From JAICMB01 sp963802915 (GTDB lineage: Bacteria > Acidobacteriota > Terriglobia > Bryobacterales > Bryobacteraceae), in contig CAWDKQ010000012.1 of assembly GCA_963802915.1 (NCBI GenBank), positions 372,001-436,000 on the forward strand: 64,000 nt of DNA, in the 5' to 3' direction. The notes below the pieces were generated by a model, which ran no database searches, had not been told where the DNA came from, and worked only from the letters and a program-made list of their open reading frames with translations. Each line of letters begins with the position of its first letter. Positions within the stretch are counted from its first letter, which is position 1. The translations under genes were made by a program, and so were the position numbers. Of the stretch, positions 49,379 to 58,460 are shown piece after piece.

Positions 49379-49910
49379 TCGTATTAGTACCCTAGTTTAC
49401 GGTTGGTTTGAAGGAGGGTGCCGAAGCGGACCAATGAGAAGTACTACCAGTAACTGTGTCGCATTCGCCGTTCAGCAAGGGTTTGTAACCGTTCGGTGAA
49501 AGTTTTTGACGGTTCAGGGGTTGTGTGATGTAATCATACACTGGGCCGTAGTATCGACCCGGAGACGTGGATCTTTCGCAAGTTACACTTTGCGCTTGAC
49601 TTGACAGGTGTAGGGTGTTATGTATGATTTGACTGCGTCCAAGGGTTTGGCGGCATTCATTTTGATGCATGAATCCCGCGAGCATGAAAAGCAAAGTGAT
49701 CGGATACGAGAAGTTAGAACAAGTTGAGCCGATGGCCGATCGAGATGAGAGTTAAACGGGCGGAGTGGGAGCAGGCGCTGTGAGCTGCCGGCTGCCGCTA
49801 GGCTCGTTTGAGTTGACTTCATGATCTCCATGGGATTACACCAATTAAAGGCTCAGGTTGGAAAAGAGAACTTCCATCAATTCAATTCACATTTTCACAA
49901 GGAGAAGGAA
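49379..49910. other. Gene-free stretch with promoter and long 5-prime leader
   Basis: About 530 bases between the ligase-like gene and the secreted protein start. It holds the strong promoter at 49601-49628 and, if that is used, a leader of roughly 275 bases before ATG 49911. The upstream 200 bases show TGTGATGTAATCATACA, a partly palindromic stretch near 49522-49540. No convincing gene seen. Confidence 0.55.
49601..49628 (+). promoter_or_regulatory. Strong sigma-70-like promoter
   Basis: TTGACA (49601-49606), 16-base spacer, TATGAT (49623-49628): one mismatch from the E. coli consensus overall. Predicted start near 49635, giving a leader of about 275 bases before the secreted protein gene at 49911. 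Confidence 0.75.
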
Positions 49911-51950
49911 ATGGCAGATTTTCGCAAGTGGCTATTTGCGTTTGCTCTCGTCGCCCTATTGTTGGGCGGCAGCATGGCAAATGCTCAAATTCAAGGTGGC
50001 ATGATATGCCAGGCGAACGCCGGCGCGCCGGTTATCGTTCGGTCTGAAGGTATCACTGAGTTGGTTGGCGACCTGTTGCTGGTATGCACGGGTGGTACTC
50101 CGACTGCTAGCGGGCAGCAAGTTGCCGTTACCAACGTCACGCTGACGCTCAACACGAATATTACGAGCCGTCTGCTGGGCAGCGGCTTTATCGATGCACT
50201 ATTGTTGATCGATGAACCGTTCCCGGCCGCCCCGCACATCGCGACGCCTCCTGGCACGGAGGGGACCCCGGTGAACTCGCCGGCTCAGAAGATTTGCTAC
50301 TCAAACGGCACGCCTACTGTAGGCCAGTGCAACTACCTGCTTGGCACCGGCGGCGGTGGTTATGGCGTTGCAACGGACCCGTACATTGATAACTCTACCG
50401 TGTACGTCGCCCAACAGGCCGCGGCCAATCAGGTGACATGGCTCGGCGTACCGATCGATCCTCCGGGTTCGTCGGGTGCGGAGCGCATTATTCGTCTGAC
50501 GAACGTGCGCGGCAACGCTTGCCAGCTCGGGTTGTCTTCGACCTTGATCCCGACGCAGATCATCGGATTCGTGTCGGTCAACCCGTCGCAGAACATCCTC
50601 ATTAACAACCCGCAACAGACTCTGGCCTATATCCAGCAGGGCTTGTTCGTTACCAGCACCGCTGGTGGAGAAGCGCAGTGCAACAACACGAACCTTGGGT
50701 TCACCTCGAGCAGCTCTGGTGGAAACGCTGAAGCATCCATCACCGTCAAGGAAGGTTTCGCAGCTTCGTTCAAGCGAGCCGTCTGGACCGGTCCTGCTGC
50801 CGTCGGGCCGCTCACTGGAGCCAGCATAGCCGGTGCAGTTGCGCAGAATGTCCCTGGCGCTTCGTACTTCACGGAATCGGGCCTCATGCCGGATACGACA
50901 GGGCAGGTGGGAGCTCCTTCTGGTGCCCCGGCGCTCGGTCTCGCCAGCGCTGGAACCCGTATACTCGTTAGCTTTAACAATGTTGGATCGGGGATTAACG
51001 TATACTTACCAGTTTTCGTTCCTCTAATTGGCGGCACAGGTACACCCTACCCACCGTCTACCGGATTGGGTGGTTGGACCGGAGGCTTCCTCCAACTTAT
51101 CGGATCGAGCGACGCCAACGGAGATGCTAGCAGCATCGCTGGCGCGTCCGCCTCGACCACGTTTACCGGTTCCTCGTTGAACAATAGCCCGTTCGCTTCC
51201 CCGCCTAATGTTTCTGGAGTGCCCACTGCTCCCTTCAACGAGGCGGCTGCGGTCAGTATCACTGGCAACACTGGATCCGCTGTGTACGAAGTAGTGAACG
51301 CGGACCCATCGGCCATTGAGACCGCTACAATTGCGGTTGGTGTCTCCTATACCTCCAACACGGGGACCAATACTCCGCCTCCAGGAGTCTTTACAGGAAC
51401 GGCTTCATTTGCTCCGTTGAGCACCGTTGGTACGGCTGACTCCAGCGCACCGATTCCGCGCTTCTGCAATCAGTCCACTGCCGCGAATCTCTTCACGGTC
51501 AGCATTTGCCAGTGCCAGTTGCTCTTCCCGTTCGTAACTCAGGCTCCTGGGTTTGACACGGGTATCGCAATCGCAAATACATCGCTTGATACATACAACG
51601 GAGTGACGCCGCAAACCGGCACGATCACGTTGTACTTCTACGGCCAAGAGGCCGGCGGCGCGGCTGTGCCGACAAGCCTTGCTTCAATGACTACAAGTGC
51701 TGCCGTACCTGCTGGACAGGTTGCAACCTACACCCTGTTTAGCGGCGCCGGCAACTTCGGAGCTGGCTGGACGGCGAACCCCGGCTTCACCGGGTACATC
51801 ATCGCCGTATCCAACTTCCAGTGGTGCCACGGGTTCGCCTTCATCAGCGATCTCGGCGCACAAAAGCTGGCGGAAGGCTACTTGGCAATCCAGCTCGACC
51901 TGGGCGGCCTGAACCGAACGGGCAACCTTTCGGAACAAAAGGCCCACTAA
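49911..51950 (+). CDS. Large secreted protein of unknown function
   Basis: I start at ATG 49911 (MADFRKWLFAFALVALLLGG), preceded by AAGGAGAAGGA; an upstream ATG at 49821 lacks such a site. The 679-residue product has a signal peptide with cleavage near ANAQ. The rest is rich in Gly, Ser, Thr, Ala and Val with alternating strands, without obvious repeats and with few cysteines (for example ICYSNGTPTVGQCNY, ICQCQLLFPF). I do not recognise a known domain. Style resembles the PKD-containing protein at 21116. Likely an abundant surface or matrix protein, given the near-consensus promoter and strong terminator. The mature C-terminus ends NLSEQKAH. Confidence 0.8.
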   Translation: MADFRKWLFAFALVALLLGGSMANAQIQGGMICQANAGAPVIVRSEGITELVGDLLLVCTGGTPTASGQQVAVTNVTLTLNTNITSRLLGSGFIDALLLIDEPFPAAPHIATPPGTEGTPVNSPAQKICYSNGTPTVGQCNYLLGTGGGGYGVATDPYIDNSTVYVAQQAAANQVTWLGVPIDPPGSSGAERIIRLTNVRGNACQLGLSSTLIPTQIIGFVSVNPSQNILINNPQQTLAYIQQGLFVTSTAGGEAQCNNTNLGFTSSSSGGNAEASITVKEGFAASFKRAVWTGPAAVGPLTGASIAGAVAQNVPGASYFTESGLMPDTTGQVGAPSGAPALGLASAGTRILVSFNNVGSGINVYLPVFVPLIGGTGTPYPPSTGLGGWTGGFLQLIGSSDANGDASSIAGASASTTFTGSSLNNSPFASPPNVSGVPTAPFNEAAAVSITGNTGSAVYEVVNADPSAIETATIAVGVSYTSNTGTNTPPPGVFTGTASFAPLSTVGTADSSAPIPRFCNQSTAANLFTVSICQCQLLFPFVTQAPGFDTGIAIANTSLDTYNGVTPQTGTITLYFYGQEAGGAAVPTSLASMTTSAAVPAGQVATYTLFSGAGNFGAGWTANPGFTGYIIAVSNFQWCHGFAFISDLGAQKLAEGYLAIQLDLGGLNRTGNLSEQKAH

Positions 51951-51975
51951 TCGACGCTTAGCTGAAGTTGTAAAG

Positions 51976-52009
51976 AATTGGGGAGGCTTCGGCCTCCCCA
52001 ATTTTGTTT
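51976..52009 (+). terminator. Strong intrinsic terminator with UUCG loop
   Basis: AATTGGGGAGGC (51976-51987) pairs with GCCTCCCCAATT (51992-52003) around TTCG, followed by TTGTTTA. A 12-bp stem 25 bases after the stop of the secreted protein gene. Confidence 0.9.
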
Positions 52010-52101
52010 ATTGCGAGCTTTCCCGCCGTCCCTCGTAGTACCCGCGTGCTATTCTGAGTAGCTTAAGTTCCCCCGCGTCCAAAAATCATTCCAGAGAGGT
52101 T

Positions 52102-55100
52102 GTGATGAGACGACGTCGTCTTCTTCGCGGTCTTGTGTTCGCGCCCCTTGCGCTCTTTTCCTTTTATCTTTCGGCCCAGGATGTCTTTGTTCTGCCATCC
52201 CTTACGGGTTCAACGAGCCCGACGGTGTTTACCGCCGATCCGTTCAGCCAGGCCGCTGTCATCAACTCCGCCGCCAGCAACACATCGTTTGCTTTCGCGG
52301 GTCCGAGCGGCAAGATCTATCTTGTTTCGAACACCAACACCGGCACCGTTCAGGTGACCGACAGTTCCTTCGCGAACCTTCGGACGATTATCAATTTGAG
52401 CGGCGCTATCTACGCGACGATCACAGACGATGGTAAGTACTTATTGGTAGAGGCCGGGGGCGGCCTGCTGACCATCATCAAAACCGCGAACGACTCTGTT
52501 GTCAACACCAACCTGTTCCTCAGCGGAACACTGATCGACCTTGCGGTGAGCATCGATTCCACTCAAGCATTCGGCCTGATTAGTTCTTCGGCGGGCTTGA
52601 AGGTCGCGGTGGTCAACCTTAGCAGCGGGACTCTTGCCGCTTCGTACGCAGTGCCTGGATTGAACGGGAGTGGGATTTCCGTCGCTCCTTCCGGCTTAGT
52701 TTACGTGTCCACGCAAAACGCGGTCCTCGAGCTGGATCCGAATACATTCGAAGTGCGCTACAACATTCCGGCGACCGGCCGTCCCGGCCGGGTTTACTAT
52801 ACACCGGACGGCAAGACGGGAGTCGCAGCGAACGAAACTCCGGTGAACGGAACGGAAGCTTTCGTGATCAACCTTGTCAACCGGACTCTGACGACAACAA
52901 TTCCTCAAAGTTCATTTCCCGGCAACGTCACGCTCGATCAAATCATCCCAGTGAACGATAATCGCGCCATCGCCTATTCGAGCGCTGCGCAGAGCCTTTA
53001 CGACATGACCCTCAATCCTCCGAGCGTCGTGCCGTTCTCGTTTTCGAAAGCCGGTTCCGTCAGTGCCGTAGCGGCGTCAAATTCGGTTCCAACCGCTAAC
53101 GATCCGAACACTCAGTTCCTGTTCTTTACGTCGAACAGCACGGCATACCGGGTCGATCTCAACGCCGGCCAGATCACGGGACAACAGGCTCTGACGGGGA
53201 CTGCGGGATATCTCTCCTTTTCGTCGCCGGGCACTAGCGGTGAGCCGGCGGCTGCCGTTTTCACCTTCGGCGACAATCAATCGGTTGCACCCAACGCTGA
53301 GAGTGCGCTTTTGGTCGTGAAAGTTGTGGATTCGCAGGGTCGTCCGATCTCCGGAGTCGCTGTGACTTTCAGCACCACTTCGAAAGGCGTGACGTTCTCA
53401 AATGCGAGTTCACTCACCGATAACGCCGGCAACGCTTCTACGAGCGTCAAGGTGACAATTACGGGGGTCGTGACGGTGAACGTTACTGCGGGTGCGCTCA
53501 CAACGTCCTTCACGGTAAATGTCGGAAGCAGCGGCGCAGGTGGTCCGACCGGAGGTCTTGAAATCGAGGCCGGACAAGGGCAGGTGCTTCCCGCTTCCGG
53601 AAATGCAACACCGCTCGAAGTTTTACTCACTGATCAGACAGGAGCTCCACTTCAGGGACAAGCGGTTGTTTTCACGCTGCAGAACGGCGGAGGTACGATA
53701 AGCGACGGTTTCGGGCACAAGGCGAGCGTCGGTGGGACAGTGACGGTAACGACCACAAGCTGCAATTCGAAATCGGGCACGTCCTGTACGCCAGGACTAG
53801 CTCAAATTGACTTCTCGGCTTCGGGCCTTTCCGCCTATCCAGGTTTCCAGACGCAAATGATCACGGCATCGGCCCCTGGGAGCGTTCAGACATTCTTTGT
53901 CACGTCGACGGCCGGCTCACTGGGCTACGACCCTACGACGCTGAACTTGACAACTCAACCTACGAACTTGCCCACACTGCAAGCCGGGCAGACTCTTACG
54001 GGCGCGATTACCGGCTTTACAGCATACGGTTCGAACGCGCTTCAATACATCAGTCTCAGTATTGTCAATGGGGACGATCCGACGCAGCCTGCGCCGGCGT
54101 ACTGCGCAGGGCAATACGCGCCTTTCGCGATGAGCAACGCGAAGGGTATTGTCTCGTGCGATCTGACGGTTCCGGCAACAGAGGCGCCAGGGACTTATCG
54201 ATTTTCCGTGAATTTGGGCTATAACCGGACATTCGGAACCTACACGCTGACGGTTGTTGCGCCCTCGCCTACAAATGTCTCTGCCATCAGCGGCGATAAA
54301 CAGACGGGAGCGCCAGGCCAACAGCTTTCCCAACCGCTGGTAGTTCAGGTTGTGGATGCGGGCGGTAATCCATCGGCGGGCGTAGCGGTGACATGGACCG
54401 TCACGCCGTCTTCCGCGGCCACTGTTAGCCCCACCACGAGCACGACGAACTCTAGCGGGTATGCGAGTACAACGGTCACTCTCGGCAGTTCGACTGGGAC
54501 TGTTCAAGTCGAGGCGAAGACGGGGAGCCTGCCGGCTGTGACATTCAACCTGACTGCCACGGTTCCGGTGGCGGGGGTTCAACTCGTTTCAGGAGGCGGG
54601 CAGTCGGCTCCGCTGAATGCGACATTCTCCGCGCCCATCGTTTTCAAAGTAGTGAGTGCAAGCGGCCAAAGTGTTCCGGGCGCTACTGTCACATTTAGCG
54701 TGACCAATGGCGCTACGCTCGGCAATACTACTGCAACTTCCGATTCCAACGGCTTCGCGTCGACCACCGTGACCGCCGGAGGTACAGCGGGGACCATCAC
54801 CGTAACCGCGCAATCCGGCTCTTACGCAGCTAGCGCGACATTGACGGCTGGGGCGGCGACTGCTCCGTCGAACATCGTGTTCCTGAATGGCGCGGGCTTC
54901 ACCATGAACATCTCGCCTGGAGCGATCGTCGCGATTCAAGGCAACGGTCTTACCCCGGGGATTCAGGGCGTTTTGGCTCCATCCGGGGCTTTGCCTACGA
55001 CATTCCAGGGCGTGACGGTGACTTTCAATGGGACCGCGGCGCCAATCTTTTCGGTCTCGAACCTGAATGGAGTCCAGCAGGTGGTGGTACAGGCTCCCTT

Positions 55101-55584
55101 CGAACTCACCGGATCCAGCTCGGCGACGGTCAACATTACGGGAGCGGGAGGCGGATCGGCGACTATTTCGAATGTCGCGATCCAGCCTTATGCGCCTGGC
55201 ATCTTTGAGACTACGGTGTTCGGGACCAAGCAGGCCGTCGCGACACACGCTGACGGCAGTTATGTGAACCCGTCAAATCCGGCGCATCCGGGTGAGAATA
55301 TCACGCTATACGTGGCGGGTCTGGGGCAAACGAATCCGGCTATGGGAACCAATCAGGCTGGCGTGGCCGGTGAGAACGTTGTCGCGAAAGTAGTGGCGGG
55401 AGTAAACAACGCGGGCGTCCCGGTGGTCTCCGCTCAGGCGGCACCGGGTCTGGTGGGCGTTTACCTGGTCACGATGACGATCCCATCGAACGAAGCTGGG
55501 GGCACTCTGCCGGTGCAGGCGATTGCTTACGATAGCGCCGGAAACCCGTATTTCGCGCAGGGGTCTGTTTTGCCGATTCAATAA
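52102..55584 (+). CDS. Secreted Ig-like (Big_1) protein with propeller-like N-terminus and TIGR03437-type C-terminus
   Basis: About 1160 residues; GTG at 52102 or ATG at 52105. A basic signal sequence (RRRRLLRGLVFAPLALFSFYLSAQ) is followed by a propeller-like region of about 350 residues with GKIYLV, AYATITDDGKYLLVEA and similar strands. Then come Big_1-type Ig-like domains (GRPISGVAVTFSTTSKGVTFS, GAPLQGQAVVFTLQNGGGTIS, GNPSAGVAVTWTVTPSS, GQSVPGATVTFSVTNGATLG). The C-terminal 220 residues (GAGFTMNISPGAIVAIQGNGL onward, with LYVAGLGQTNP) are the TIGR03437-type domain. A surface or adhesin-type role is likely. Its 3-prime end is the source of the tandem duplication at 55420-56093. The protein itself stays intact and ends SVLPIQ. 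Confidence 0.87.
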   Translation: MMRRRRLLRGLVFAPLALFSFYLSAQDVFVLPSLTGSTSPTVFTADPFSQAAVINSAASNTSFAFAGPSGKIYLVSNTNTGTVQVTDSSFANLRTIINLSGAIYATITDDGKYLLVEAGGGLLTIIKTANDSVVNTNLFLSGTLIDLAVSIDSTQAFGLISSSAGLKVAVVNLSSGTLAASYAVPGLNGSGISVAPSGLVYVSTQNAVLELDPNTFEVRYNIPATGRPGRVYYTPDGKTGVAANETPVNGTEAFVINLVNRTLTTTIPQSSFPGNVTLDQIIPVNDNRAIAYSSAAQSLYDMTLNPPSVVPFSFSKAGSVSAVAASNSVPTANDPNTQFLFFTSNSTAYRVDLNAGQITGQQALTGTAGYLSFSSPGTSGEPAAAVFTFGDNQSVAPNAESALLVVKVVDSQGRPISGVAVTFSTTSKGVTFSNASSLTDNAGNASTSVKVTITGVVTVNVTAGALTTSFTVNVGSSGAGGPTGGLEIEAGQGQVLPASGNATPLEVLLTDQTGAPLQGQAVVFTLQNGGGTISDGFGHKASVGGTVTVTTTSCNSKSGTSCTPGLAQIDFSASGLSAYPGFQTQMITASAPGSVQTFFVTSTAGSLGYDPTTLNLTTQPTNLPTLQAGQTLTGAITGFTAYGSNALQYISLSIVNGDDPTQPAPAYCAGQYAPFAMSNAKGIVSCDLTVPATEAPGTYRFSVNLGYNRTFGTYTLTVVAPSPTNVSAISGDKQTGAPGQQLSQPLVVQVVDAGGNPSAGVAVTWTVTPSSAATVSPTTSTTNSSGYASTTVTLGSSTGTVQVEAKTGSLPAVTFNLTATVPVAGVQLVSGGGQSAPLNATFSAPIVFKVVSASGQSVPGATVTFSVTNGATLGNTTATSDSNGFASTTVTAGGTAGTITVTAQSGSYAASATLTAGAATAPSNIVFLNGAGFTMNISPGAIVAIQGNGLTPGIQGVLAPSGALPTTFQGVTVTFNGTAAPIFSVSNLNGVQQVVVQAPFELTGSSSATVNITGAGGGSATISNVAIQPYAPGIFETTVFGTKQAVATHADGSYVNPSNPAHPGENITLYVAGLGQTNPAMGTNQAGVAGENVVAKVVAGVNNAGVPVVSAQAAPGLVGVYLVTMTIPSNEAGGTLPVQAIAYDSAGNPYFAQGSVLPIQ

Positions 55585-55600
55585 GACATCGGCGGGTTTC

Positions 55601-55623
55601 CCTCGCTCACGCTCAGGGTTCCG
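55601..55623. repeat. Dispersed repeat element, copy 1
   Basis: A 23-base sequence beginning CCTCGCTCACGCTCAGGG and ending TTCCG, found unchanged at 55601, 55802, 56006 and 58268. Three copies travel with the tandem duplication; the fourth is separate. Translated in reverse it gives NPERERG, a word I recall from hypothetical proteins in other phyla. Confidence 0.75.
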
Positions 55624-55801
55624 CAGCGGAGCCCGCAATCCTGGAAGACGCCGGTCACGGCTCATAGCGGACGCGACAGACAGACGGGCTTGCCGGTGGT
55701 CTCCGCTCAGGCGGCGCCGGACTGGTGGGGGCACTCTTCCGGTGCAGGCGATTGCTTACGATAGCGCCTTTGCCGATTCGATAAGACATCGGCGGGTTTC
55801 C

Positions 55802-55824
55802 CCTCGCTCACGCTCAGGGTTCCG
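55802..55824. repeat. Dispersed repeat element, copy 2
   Basis: Identical 23-base element inside the second tandem copy. Its flanks GGCGGGTTTCC and TAGCGGAGCC differ slightly from copy 1. Confidence 0.75.
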
Positions 55825-56005
55825 CTAGCGGAGCCTGCAATCCTGGAAGACCGCCGGTCACGGCTCGTTGCGGACGCAACAGACAGACGGGCGTGCCGGC
55901 GGTCTCCGCTCAGGCGGCGCCGGGTCTGGTGGGGGCACTCTGCCGGCGCCGGCGTTGCTTACGATAGCGCCTTTTGCCGATTCAATAAGACATCGGCGGG
56001 TTTCC

Positions 56006-56028
56006 CCTCGCTCACGCTCAGGGTTCCG
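56006..56028. repeat. Dispersed repeat element, copy 3
   Basis: Identical 23-base element inside the third tandem copy, followed by GCAGTGGCGCC, the most diverged flank of the three. Confidence 0.75.
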
Positions 56029-56088
56029 CAGTGGCGCCTGCAATCCTGGAAGACGCCGGTCACGGCTCGTAGCGGACGCAACAGACAG

Positions 56089-56859
56089 TTACGATGTCGA
56101 CGACGTGTTGCTTACGAAGGTTGAGATCGGCGGCGCGTTCTCGTAACCGATATTGGCGGTGTATTGATTCCACCACTGGGTGAAACCATTCATGTCAACG
56201 GTTTCGTACTGGGGCGGTGCGGGCGGATTGCCCTGCATACCCCCGGCAGCCCAGTTATTTACGCCGGTCGTGTAATTCGCGAAACGATTTTGATTTTCTT
56301 CATTAACGCCTTGAACCACGAAGTTCAGATTGCTTTGCTCGATGTAGGTAGGAGTGCTGAAGACGCCTGGGTCCGTGCTCGGTTGTGACGTGCTTGCATA
56401 CGGCGAGGGGGGAGCGTTCTTCTGAAGCAGGCCAGCGACAATGTCGGCCGGAGTCTTGGGCGTCGCCGTGCTGCTTGTCGAAGTGTTCGAAGAACTGGCC
56501 GCCGGTGAAGGAGTGGTGGTTGTCGTCTCAGACGACGATACCGTCTTTTCTGCGAGGTTTCTGGAGGATATTAAGTCCGTCGCTGTAGAGGCTACTCGTG
56601 TACCGTCGCCTTCGGTTGAAGGACTGGAAGCGGCGAATTCACGTCGGGAAGCGCCAACTTCCTGCCGGTTGAGGGTATCGGCGGAAATCTGCGAAGACGA
56701 CGCAACGCTACTTTGCCGAGTCCCACTCTGACGTCCTTCCAGCGCCTCACTGAGCTGATCCTGGAATGAGTTAGCGCTCGTTTTCGTGCTTCCTCGAGTT
56801 GTCCCATCGGTAGCGATCGGTGAAAATTCAGACCGGTTAGTGAGCAGTGTCGTGTGCAA
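56089..56859 (-). CDS. Ser/Thr-rich hypothetical protein
   Basis: A 256-residue protein without signal peptide. The N-terminal part SFQDQLSEALEGRQSG is reminiscent of N-terminal segments of hook-length control type proteins, but only loosely. Residues 40-160 are a low-complexity Ser/Thr/Ala/Pro region. The C-terminal 90 residues are more ordered and aromatic: NLNFVVQGVNEENQNRFANYTTGVNNWAAGG and NGFTQWWNQYTANIGYENAPPIS. I do not recognise the family. Its stop codon lies at the end of the tandem repeat copy 3, so the last residues (SSTS) may be new. It precedes the secreted NTF2-like protein gene on the same strand, about 50 bases away. Confidence 0.6.
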   Translation of the reverse strand: MHTTLLTNRSEFSPIATDGTTRGSTKTSANSFQDQLSEALEGRQSGTRQSSVASSSQISADTLNRQEVGASRREFAASSPSTEGDGTRVASTATDLISSRNLAEKTVSSSETTTTTPSPAASSSNTSTSSTATPKTPADIVAGLLQKNAPPSPYASTSQPSTDPGVFSTPTYIEQSNLNFVVQGVNEENQNRFANYTTGVNNWAAGGMQGNPPAPPQYETVDMNGFTQWWNQYTANIGYENAPPISTFVSNTSSTS

Positions 56860-56907
56860 ATGGCATCAGCCTCCGAGAAGGCTGATGCACGATATTCGCC
56901 AAAAGGT

Positions 56908-57792
56908 TTACCGTTTAGAGGCTTGGGAAGGCTGGGGCACCACGAACTTGATATGAATCGGAATCTGCTGCCCGGTTGGTTCAACCTGTAGCGTGACATC
57001 GCCAGCGAGCCGGTCCTGCGGATGCGTCAGGCATGCCGCGCAAACGATGGAGGGATCGTCGGCATTAAAGGCAATCACAAGTTTCAGGTCTTGATGCGAG
57101 TGGATTACCGAGCGGGCCGGTTCAATAGTGAGGCCTTTGATGCCGGTGCCTGCGATAACGGTCACGTCTCCAGGCATCGTGTTCTTAATGACGATCTCCT
57201 GCCGCGAAGATGTGGTGGTGTTGAAGTCGAGCGAGGTGCGATCTATATGAACGCCGTTTGCGACTTGAGCGAGTACGGCTGCCGGATCCCTCGTCATTAT
57301 AGGAGCAGCTGCCGGGTCGCCGGCGGCTCTCTCGTCATGCGGTCGTTTAATCGGACCAAATGGCGAGTTGTACGTTTCCTGCTCGGAAGGCGGCGTGACG
57401 TACCAGAACCACTCTCCATCGATCAGCTTCCATTGACTCGAGATAGGCAGTTTGATGGGGATCTGGCGACCCATCATGAAATAATCCGTGTCGCAGGTGA
57501 CGACGGCCTTCGCCTTTGTGAAATTATCGGAATAGGTGATATTTCCGGTTTCGCAGGATCTGTAGCGCTTCTTTTCGGCGGCGAAGAAGACGTCTTTGCT
57601 TTCCTCGGCTACAAGAGCATCGGCGAGACGGAACTTGCCGTCGACGAAGGCCTGGTAGAACTTCGCAATTCGCGCTCGAAGCGCCTGATCGACATCGGGA
57701 GGCGCTTTCTCGAACAAATTGGCAGCTTCCTGCGCCATGGCGAGGCCTGACGCGAAAAGGAGAACCGGCGCAATGCGCAGCAATTTGTGCAT
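56908..57792 (-). CDS. Exported protein with NTF2-like and Ig-like parts, unknown
   Basis: A 294-residue protein with signal peptide (LLRIAPVLLFASGLAMAQ). The N-terminal half, ARIAKFYQAFVDGKFRLADALV ... SQWKLIDGEWFWYVTPPSE, has the shape of an NTF2/SnoaL-like fold (one helix then a curved sheet). The C-terminal half, IDRTSLDFNTTTSSRQEIVIKN...GDVTVIAG, has the pattern of an Ig-like domain similar to DUF1573-type proteins, with one CAAC pair at CAACLTHPQD. Both assignments are by pattern only. It lies just downstream of the tRNA gene on the same strand, 36 bases apart, and upstream of the Ser/Thr-rich gene. Function unknown. Confidence 0.7.
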   Translation of the reverse strand: MHKLLRIAPVLLFASGLAMAQEAANLFEKAPPDVDQALRARIAKFYQAFVDGKFRLADALVAEESKDVFFAAEKKRYRSCETGNITYSDNFTKAKAVVTCDTDYFMMGRQIPIKLPISSQWKLIDGEWFWYVTPPSEQETYNSPFGPIKRPHDERAAGDPAAAPIMTRDPAAVLAQVANGVHIDRTSLDFNTTTSSRQEIVIKNTMPGDVTVIAGTGIKGLTIEPARSVIHSHQDLKLVIAFNADDPSIVCAACLTHPQDRLAGDVTLQVEPTGQQIPIHIKFVVPQPSQASKR

Positions 57793-57827
57793 GACTGTTT
57801 GACGTACGGAAGGGGCTAAAAGTCAGA

Positions 57828-57901
57828 TGGCTGGGAGGCAGGGACTCGAACCCCGATACGCAGATCCAGAGTCTGCAGTCTTACCATTAGACGACCTCCC
57901 A
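57828..57901 (-). tRNA. tRNA-Gln (CUG anticodon)
   Basis: Minus strand 74 bases. Acceptor TGGGAGG pairs with CCTCCCA; D arm TCGTCTAATGGTAAGA; anticodon stem GCAGA/TCTGC with loop CTCTGGA, so the anticodon is CTG (codon CAG, glutamine); T arm CGGGGTTCGAGTCCCTG with the TTCGAGT loop; discriminator G and an encoded CCA (57830-57828). All four arms fold well by eye. Confidence 0.95.
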
Positions 57902-57999
57902 GTTTCGCTTTCAATTTTAGCACCTATCGGATGCTGCGACCAAGCTAAGGCTGGCTTTTCCCGATTGTTTACAGCTTCTTAAACGAGCTTTTCGGGCGT

Positions 58000-58236
58000 A
58001 TGATGAAGTCGATGATGCCCTTACGCCTTGCCGTCATCCTGCTCATTCTTGGCCTGGCGATCGCGCTGTTAGCCGATCCTCACCTTTTCCCCGGCGCACC
58101 CAACGGACGCGTTCCCGTGGTTGTCGGTCTGCTGTTGCTGGCGGCGCTTAACGGCATGCGGTTGAGCCGGTCCTGGGCGGCGCGGAACCGGCAGCGGCAA
58201 CTCGATGAGATCCCTAAGAAGCCTCTGGGGTTGTGA
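58000..58236 (+). CDS. Small two-helix membrane protein, unknown
   Basis: A 78-residue protein with two hydrophobic segments: residues 7-25 (PLRLAVILLILGLAIALLA) and 38-52 (RVPVVVGLLLLAALNG), then a basic tail (RSWAARNRQRQLDEIPKK). Hairpin topology with both ends in the cytoplasm is expected by the positive-inside rule. It has a repeated MMKSMM start region, so the true ATG could be 58000, 58012 or 58015. No family recognised. A dispersed repeat element follows about 30 bases after the stop. Confidence 0.6.
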   Translation: MMKSMMPLRLAVILLILGLAIALLADPHLFPGAPNGRVPVVVGLLLLAALNGMRLSRSWAARNRQRQLDEIPKKPLGL

Positions 58237-58267
58237 CAGAAGCCTCCTTCGCTAACGGGTAATTGCC

Positions 58268-58290
58268 CCTCGCTCACGCTCAGGGTTCCG
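58268..58290. repeat. Dispersed repeat element, copy 4
   Basis: A fourth identical copy of the 23-base element, about 2.2 kb from the tandem array and without the rest of its unit. It shows that the element is dispersed on its own and is not only part of the tandem duplication. Confidence 0.75.
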
Positions 58291-58460
58291 CAGCATGATG
58301 ACGAGGCAGCTACTGACACAGCTAGTAACACTCTACTAACCGATACGAAACAATTTTGAACAACAGGCATCCTAATTTTTTCGTGGCAGATTGTCTGTCT
58401 CGGACGGAGGCGTGTGCTCAGACGCAGGCGCTTCCGGTACTCGAAAGGAAGAAGTTTGGA

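Larger units (their letters stand above)
55420..56093. repeat. Triple tandem duplication derived from the gene 3-prime end
   Basis: Copies begin at about 55420 (inside the gene), 55693 and 55896 with CCGGTGGTCTCCGCTCAGG, and share GCTTACGATAGCGCC, a TTGCCGATTC-ATAAGACATCGG block (55569, 55768, 55973) and an end CGGACGC-ACAGACAG. Copies 2 and 3 lack about 70 bases and about 30 bases present in the gene copy, so they are decayed and non-coding. Each carries the dispersed element described separately. The third copy ends at the stop of the minus-strand gene at 56089. Spacing is near 200 bases between copies 2 and 3. Confidence 0.85.

Noticed and set aside
49392..49694. Minus-strand open frame of 100 codons upstream of the secreted protein
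   Set aside because: It spans the strong opposite-strand promoter, has no homology feature and no ribosome binding site.
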